The notes under the pieces are model-generated. The model saw only the letters and a program-made list of their open reading frames with translations. It was not told the DNA's origin and made no database searches. From the NCBI RefSeq assembly GCF_001612665.1, contig NZ_BDAX01000001.1, positions 124,001 through 188,000 of the forward strand: 64,000 nucleotides of DNA. The letters run 5' to 3'. A program made the translations under genes and the position numbers. The first letter of the stretch is position 1. Every line of letters begins with the position of its first letter. The stretch comes from Nocardia alba NBRC 108234 (lineage in GTDB: Bacteria > Actinomycetota > Actinomycetes > Mycobacteriales > Mycobacteriaceae). Positions 60,715 through 64,000 of the stretch are shown piece by piece.

Positions 60715-61584
60715 CTATTGCGGCCAGCCGGGGTAGGGCGGTAATACCTCCGGGGCGGGAACGCGGGCACCCGGCTGATGTGCGGATCTATTCGGGTTCA
60801 GCGATGCGGGAAATTCCGCGGGCCACTCACACGGTTGTTCTCTCCAAAGGGAGGTATTGACAGTGGCGGGATAACCCAAATTTTCCCATGTAGTGGGCAG
60901 GGGGTGTGCAGGGTACCTCGAACTGCCGGTCATGCGCGGCTCCGGGTTCGGAACGTTCGATCTCCACACCGCGAATCCTTGAATGAAGTGGACCGACTGT
61001 TCTGTCGACTTCTGGCCGAAATAGGATAGTTCTCCGGACGGCTGTTCTGCCGCGTTCCGGCTGGAGAAATATTCTCCAGCCCCGTTCCCGTATGCGACGT
61101 TACCGCCCCATACGCACGCGTCTACGGCCCAGGATTCGAACCCGTTGCGGCCGCCATCTTGTTCGACGCGGCGTATTTGGGCGAATATCGTGCCTCGGAC
61201 CTTCCAGTGGTAGTCGGCGGCTCGCTCATCCACTTGCCACAGAGTCGGCGGATCGTAGCTGAGCATTCTCAAACCCTGCCGCTCTTTCAATTCTTCCTCG
61301 CTGAACTGTCCGGCTCCCCCCAGGAACGCGGTCTCCACCACCGAACGCATCTGGACAGCGGCCCCGGTCGCCAGGTCGACACCAGGTCCGCCAATCCACC
61401 GGAAGTTGTAGTCGAAGCGGTCGGGCCACCGATCCGAAGGTTCGGACGGCCCAGCACAGGCGCTCAGCAGTAGGAAGAGGGCCATCCCTGTCGCGGCGCC
61501 GCTCGCCACGCGCCTGCGCTTTATCGACATCATTTCGGCTCGGTCGTCGAGCGACCCAGACTGCTCGGCGGCGGGCCGTTTCAC
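60715..61584 (-). CDS. Lipoprotein of unknown function
   Basis: A protein of 289 residues from GTG with GGGGAG 8 bp upstream. The lipobox LSAC follows a core of about 15 hydrophobic residues, near residue 42, with Lys and Arg before it. The mature part is rich in Trp and Tyr (DRWPDRFDYNFRWIGGPGVD, LWREQPCEWPAEF) and ends in a Pro-rich tail. A start at 61530 would give a shorter leader, but the first start overlaps the EspC-like stop by 4 bp and has the better site. I do not recognise the family. It may be an envelope partner of the EspC-like protein. Confidence 0.7.
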   Translation of the reverse strand: MKRPAAEQSGSLDDRAEMMSIKRRRVASGAATGMALFLLLSACAGPSEPSDRWPDRFDYNFRWIGGPGVDLATGAAVQMRSVVETAFLGGAGQFSEEELKERQGLRMLSYDPPTLWQVDERAADYHWKVRGTIFAQIRRVEQDGGRNGFESWAVDACVWGGNVAYGNGAGEYFSSRNAAEQPSGELSYFGQKSTEQSVHFIQGFAVWRSNVPNPEPRMTGSSRYPAHPLPTTWENLGYPATVNTSLWREQPCEWPAEFPASLNPNRSAHQPGARVPAPEVLPPYPGWPQ

Positions 61585-61907
61585 TGCGGCATCTCCCCGG
61601 AATTCAAGTCGCTCACGGCGGCGATGCGCGCCGCGGCGGCCACGTCGGTGTCAGTGTAGGACTCGGCGGAAGTGCGCAGTGGCGAGCCGAATTCGCGGTA
61701 GCGACCACCGACGATCTGCAGGCTCCGGGTGCGCGCGGGCTCGATCCGATCGAGCTGCGGCGCGACGTCGGCGCCGCTGAGAAAGGTACTGAGCGTGCCG
61801 AGCGAACCGGCCGATGTGTCCATGACCGGCAATCTGCCGATGTTGTCATCTGCGAGTCTGTCCATTTCGGTTGCGGCAGAGCGCAACTCGGACGGCGAAA
61901 CCTGCAT
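61581..61907 (-). CDS. EspC/WXG100-like ESX secretion-associated protein
   Basis: A protein of 108 residues, helical, starting MQVSPSELRSAATEMDRLAD, which resembles EspC-like proteins of the type VII (ESX) secretion systems. It has the SYTDTDVAAAARI motif near the end, close to the usual YxxxD/E secretion signal (Y-T-D-T-D). The ATG follows GGAGGGGG at 6 bp. It is translationally coupled to the lipoprotein gene. No other ESX component is in the window. Confidence 0.7.
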   Translation of the reverse strand: MQVSPSELRSAATEMDRLADDNIGRLPVMDTSAGSLGTLSTFLSGADVAPQLDRIEPARTRSLQIVGGRYREFGSPLRTSAESYTDTDVAAAARIAAVSDLNSGEMPQ

Positions 61908-62100
61908 GATCCCCCTCCGGATGATGTTCGGCCGATGGTATCAACGCCTCGATCGGGAGAGGGACTTCCGCAGAGCTGTTGGCTGACTATTCACCGATCG
62001 ATAAGGTCCTGAGCTGTCCGCGAAACGAAGCCCACCTGTGAGTGCCGGTTGTCGAACAACGCTTCCGGACGAATGAAGTGATCTGCCTCCGAGTACGAGC

Positions 62101-62136
62101 GAGTCTGTCACCGGCGAATGCGCTGGTGACAGACTC
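62101..62136 (-). terminator. Hairpin in the 61908-62245 gap
   Basis: GAGTCTGTCACC (62101-62112) pairs perfectly with GGTGACAGACTC (62125-62136) around a 12-nt loop. It is downstream of the two small minus-strand genes that end at 62246, so it is probably their terminator. The rest of the gap should contain the promoter of the EspC-like gene; I see no other feature. Confidence 0.6.
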
Positions 62137-62245
62137 ACTGTGACGGGGTTGCCTTCGCGCTGCCGGAATTAGGTGAGGTGGTTCTCCGTCTTACCCGGGC
62201 GCGCCGAGGTTTCGAGCGGTCGGGCATACGGGATCGGTCGGGCGG

Positions 62246-62596
62246 TCAGGGCTGTAGGTACAGCCGCTCGTTGGGCAGGCGAGGCAATCCGGTGCAATGG
62301 CTGGGATAGACGGCGACGGTGCCGGGACGGCGGGCGGCCACATCACAGACGAACACCAGTGCAGCGGTCAGGCATGCCGCGAATTCCATTCGCACGCTGG
62401 GGAACTGGATCGCGAGATGGATGTCGGGCTCGTCAGGGCACGGTGATCGGCCAAGAGCAGGGGCGCGTGGCCCGCTGACTTCGTCCGTGGGTGTGGCGGG
62501 CGCGCTTGTGAGCCAGCCGGCCTCACGCATCGCTTCGAGCGCTCGGCGCAGTTCAGGCAGTGACTGCTGGGGCACGGCGGGGGTGAGTCTTCTCAT
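62246..62596 (-). CDS. Small protein of unknown function
   Basis: A protein of 116 residues. The start overlaps the stop of the winged-helix protein by 4 bp (ATGA), which is the only reason for choosing it. It has an N-terminal helix (SLPELRRALEAMREAGWLTS), a Pro-rich loop, and a hydrophobic stretch MEFAACLTAALVFVCDVAAR. Function unknown. It looks like the effector-like second half of a two-gene unit with the HTH protein. Confidence 0.55.
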   Translation of the reverse strand: MRRLTPAVPQQSLPELRRALEAMREAGWLTSAPATPTDEVSGPRAPALGRSPCPDEPDIHLAIQFPSVRMEFAACLTAALVFVCDVAARRPGTVAVYPSHCTGLPRLPNERLYLQP

Positions 62597-62886
62597 CGCG
62601 AGCTCTGCGGTTCCGGGAGAGGCTGCCCGACGGTTACCCGCCATTGGGCGTGCTGGTTCCGGAAGGCGTCACCGTTGCGGCGCAACGAGTTCAGGGCACG
62701 CGCCACGCGCCACGGCGACATGTTCAGGTTGCGAGCGATTGTGTTGGCGGTGAGCAGACCGCCCGGGGTCAGGACATCGAGCACCTGTTGCTCGACAACT
62801 GTCAGGCTCTTGGTAGTCGTGTCGGTTGGGAGGTCGGCGACTCGCCGCCGATTGTCAGTCGCTGATGAGTGCGTGAAGACCGTCAT
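62593..62886 (-). CDS. Winged-helix DNA-binding protein
   Basis: A protein of 97 residues. The segment VEQQVLDVLTPGGLLTANTI with ARNLNMSPWRVARALNSLRR looks like a MarR/DprA-type winged helix. It is co-expressed with the 116-residue gene through a 4-bp overlap and is divergent from the HTH/PRT-like gene at 63092. It may be a regulator of both. Confidence 0.6.
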   Translation of the reverse strand: MTVFTHSSATDNRRRVADLPTDTTTKSLTVVEQQVLDVLTPGGLLTANTIARNLNMSPWRVARALNSLRRNGDAFRNQHAQWRVTVGQPLPEPQSSR

Positions 62887-63028
62887 GGCTGCTAACTCCT
62901 GTGGGGTGGCGGTGGTTGCTGCTGATCACCCTCCCAGTCGGTCAGGGGCCTTCACACCTGCTGAGCGGTACGAGCTCCCACGGATTCTTGGGTAGCTTGA
63001 CCTGCTCAGATTGTTCGAAATACGGAAG

Positions 63029-63048
63029 TTGCCCATTGTGATGGGTAA
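63029..63048. promoter_or_regulatory. Imperfect palindrome in the divergent region
   Basis: TTGCCCAT and ATGGGTAA, with one mismatch, flank TGTG. It lies 44 bp before the start of the HTH/PRT-like gene, in a 205-bp divergent region, and could bind either of the two flanking regulators. Confidence 0.45.
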
Positions 63049-63091
63049 CCTTCCTCCCAACTACTGCTCATGGGGTGAAGGGCTGTCGGTC

Positions 63092-64000
63092 ATGGGAACG
63101 TCGTCGAGGTCACCGGGCGTGAACGCACGCACGAGCCATCAGATGAGTCCGCAAGCGCGCGGCCGGGAGCTGGCCGCGCAGGGCAAGAAACTGTGGACCG
63201 AGTTGGGGTCGGTGAAAGGTGCGGCGGCTGAGCTGATGGCCCGGTACCCGGACGTGCCGAGTTTGCAGGCGTACCGATACGCGGCGGGCCTATCCCAAGA
63301 TCAGGCGGCAGCGCGATACAACGATGTGACCGGAAACCAGACCAGCCTTGGTGGTACATCTGTCAACGCCTGGGAGTCGTGGGCGCGCCGCAGGGGGCAG
63401 GGTTCCCCGCCCCCGATGTCAGGTTTGCTCATCTTGTGTGCGGCCTACGGACGAGGGCCGCTGGGGGTCGCGGAGGAGAGCATCAGCCCAACAGAGCTCA
63501 TAGCCGAAGCCTACGAGCGGCTGCCAATCGAAGATCAGCTAGCGCTGAAAAATTATACAGCGGACAAGGTTCCAGCCGGTGGACCAACATCGGCACTCGA
63601 GCACGGCGCGATGCGGAGTCAGCCCCCCGCTCTACACATTCGAGGAGGCCAAGTCGGCCCGGAGTTCATATTGACGGTTCCAACTGTCGAATACGGGAAC
63701 CCCGACGTAGACGTGTTCACCCTACCCAATCCTCAGCCCGGCAGATTGATTGATCTCACGTGGGAGACCTTCGGTTATGGGGTGGAACGGTTATCGCAAC
63801 AGATCAAGAACCTGGGAAAACGCCTTGACATGGATATCTGCTTCGGAGTCAATGAAGCCGGCTTGGTTATAGCAACATTCCTGGCTTCATCTCGCTTTTC
63901 TCGATGCCGAATAGGCTACTTGCGGTGCAACAAAATGCGCGACGGCATAGACTTGGATGGTGCATCCTTCTACCCTGAAGCCAATGAATCTCCTACGATT
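63092..64000 (+). CDS. HTH protein with a phosphoribosyltransferase-like segment, incomplete
   Basis: 303 codons are visible without a stop to the right edge. Residues about 50-100 form a helix-turn-helix region (SLQAYRYAAGLSQDQAAARY followed by a DNA-recognition-like NAWESWARRRGQG). The middle is Pro- and Ala-rich. After residue 235 a segment ERLSQQIKNLGKRLDMDICF continues into GVNEAGLVIATFLA, which resembles the start of a phosphoribosyltransferase fold (where a similar glycine-rich loop opens the domain). The C-terminus lies outside the window. It may be a regulator sensing nucleotides. The AT-rich codon use after about 63540 differs from the rest of the window, a sign of recent acquisition. 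Confidence 0.6.
   Translation, partial: MGTSSRSPGVNARTSHQMSPQARGRELAAQGKKLWTELGSVKGAAAELMARYPDVPSLQAYRYAAGLSQDQAAARYNDVTGNQTSLGGTSVNAWESWARRRGQGSPPPMSGLLILCAAYGRGPLGVAEESISPTELIAEAYERLPIEDQLALKNYTADKVPAGGPTSALEHGAMRSQPPALHIRGGQVGPEFILTVPTVEYGNPDVDVFTLPNPQPGRLIDLTWETFGYGVERLSQQIKNLGKRLDMDICFGVNEAGLVIATFLASSRFSRCRIGYLRCNKMRDGIDLDGASFYPEANESPTI

Noticed and set aside
1..64000. CRISPR arrays, tRNA, rRNA, insertion sequences or integrases
   Set aside because: No short repeats with regular spacers of array size, no transposase or integrase-like protein and no tRNA-like cloverleaf were seen; the 13-bp-spaced GATTATC repeats are too short and too few to be an array.

Overview
The window is high-GC actinobacterial DNA, most likely from a mycolic-acid-containing genus such as Nocardia or a close relative. 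The evidence is a complete mce operon (two YrbE permeases, MceA-F and an Mce-associated protein), an EspC-like ESX protein, many F420/flavin LLM oxidoreductases, a probable mycofactocin-type SDR, a DUF397/XRE module and a DUF4254 protein. There is no rRNA, tRNA, CRISPR array, insertion sequence or origin that I can see.

Layout. 0.4-3.4 kb: a membrane alpha/beta-hydrolase, a LapA-like membrane protein and an exported hydrolase. 3.7-11.7 kb: a MalT-like LuxR regulator with two alpha/beta-hydrolases downstream, then AraC, PucR/CdaR and MerR regulators, the last two divergent around a palindrome. 11.8-16.3 kb: a TfdB-like FAD monooxygenase and two LLM monooxygenases of the NtaA/SnaA/DszA type. 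16.6-21.2 kb: a DUF397 protein, a SAM methyltransferase and an XRE-DUF5753 regulator, divergent from an XRE-TPR regulator across three 13-bp-spaced GATTATC repeats, then a DUF4254 protein. 21.2-27.0 kb: a dipeptide/nickel-type ABC importer operon with an embedded SAM methyltransferase, preceded by a cobalamin riboswitch. 27.0-29.9 kb: an LLM oxidoreductase, a diguanylate cyclase and a TetR regulator.

30.2-39.9 kb is the mce operon, with an unrecognised small protein as its first gene. 40.0-54.1 kb is a catabolic island: a cytochrome P450, a mycofactocin-type SDR, a 3Fe-4S ferredoxin, a second SDR, a two-subunit adenosylcobalamin-dependent acyl-CoA mutase with its MeaB-type GTPase, an LLM oxidoreductase, a CaiB CoA-transferase, a KshB-like reductase, an acyl-CoA synthetase, a paired acyl-CoA dehydrogenase and an atypical enoyl-CoA hydratase. 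The reading I favour is that a lipid or terpenoid substrate enters by Mce, is hydroxylated and oxidised to an acid, activated to a CoA thioester and shortened by a beta-oxidation-like route in which a carbon-skeleton rearrangement bypasses a blocking branch. The mutase keeps the Tyr and Arg that bind a substrate carboxylate but has Ala where related mutases have Tyr next to the catalytic His, which suggests a bulkier alkylmalonyl-type substrate. The B12-riboswitch importer 16 kb away could supply cobalt for it. This is the best candidate for an undescribed system here.

54.3-60.3 kb is a second catabolic cluster: a homogentisate-dioxygenase-like enzyme, an alpha/beta-hydrolase, an IclR regulator, an aldehyde dehydrogenase and a CoA-transferase, with two large inverted repeats that share a core and probably bind the IclR protein. 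60.7-64.0 kb holds a lipoprotein/EspC-like pair, two small proteins one of which has a winged helix, and an HTH protein with a phosphoribosyltransferase-like segment that runs off the window. All assignments are by eye from the translated sequence; no database was searched.
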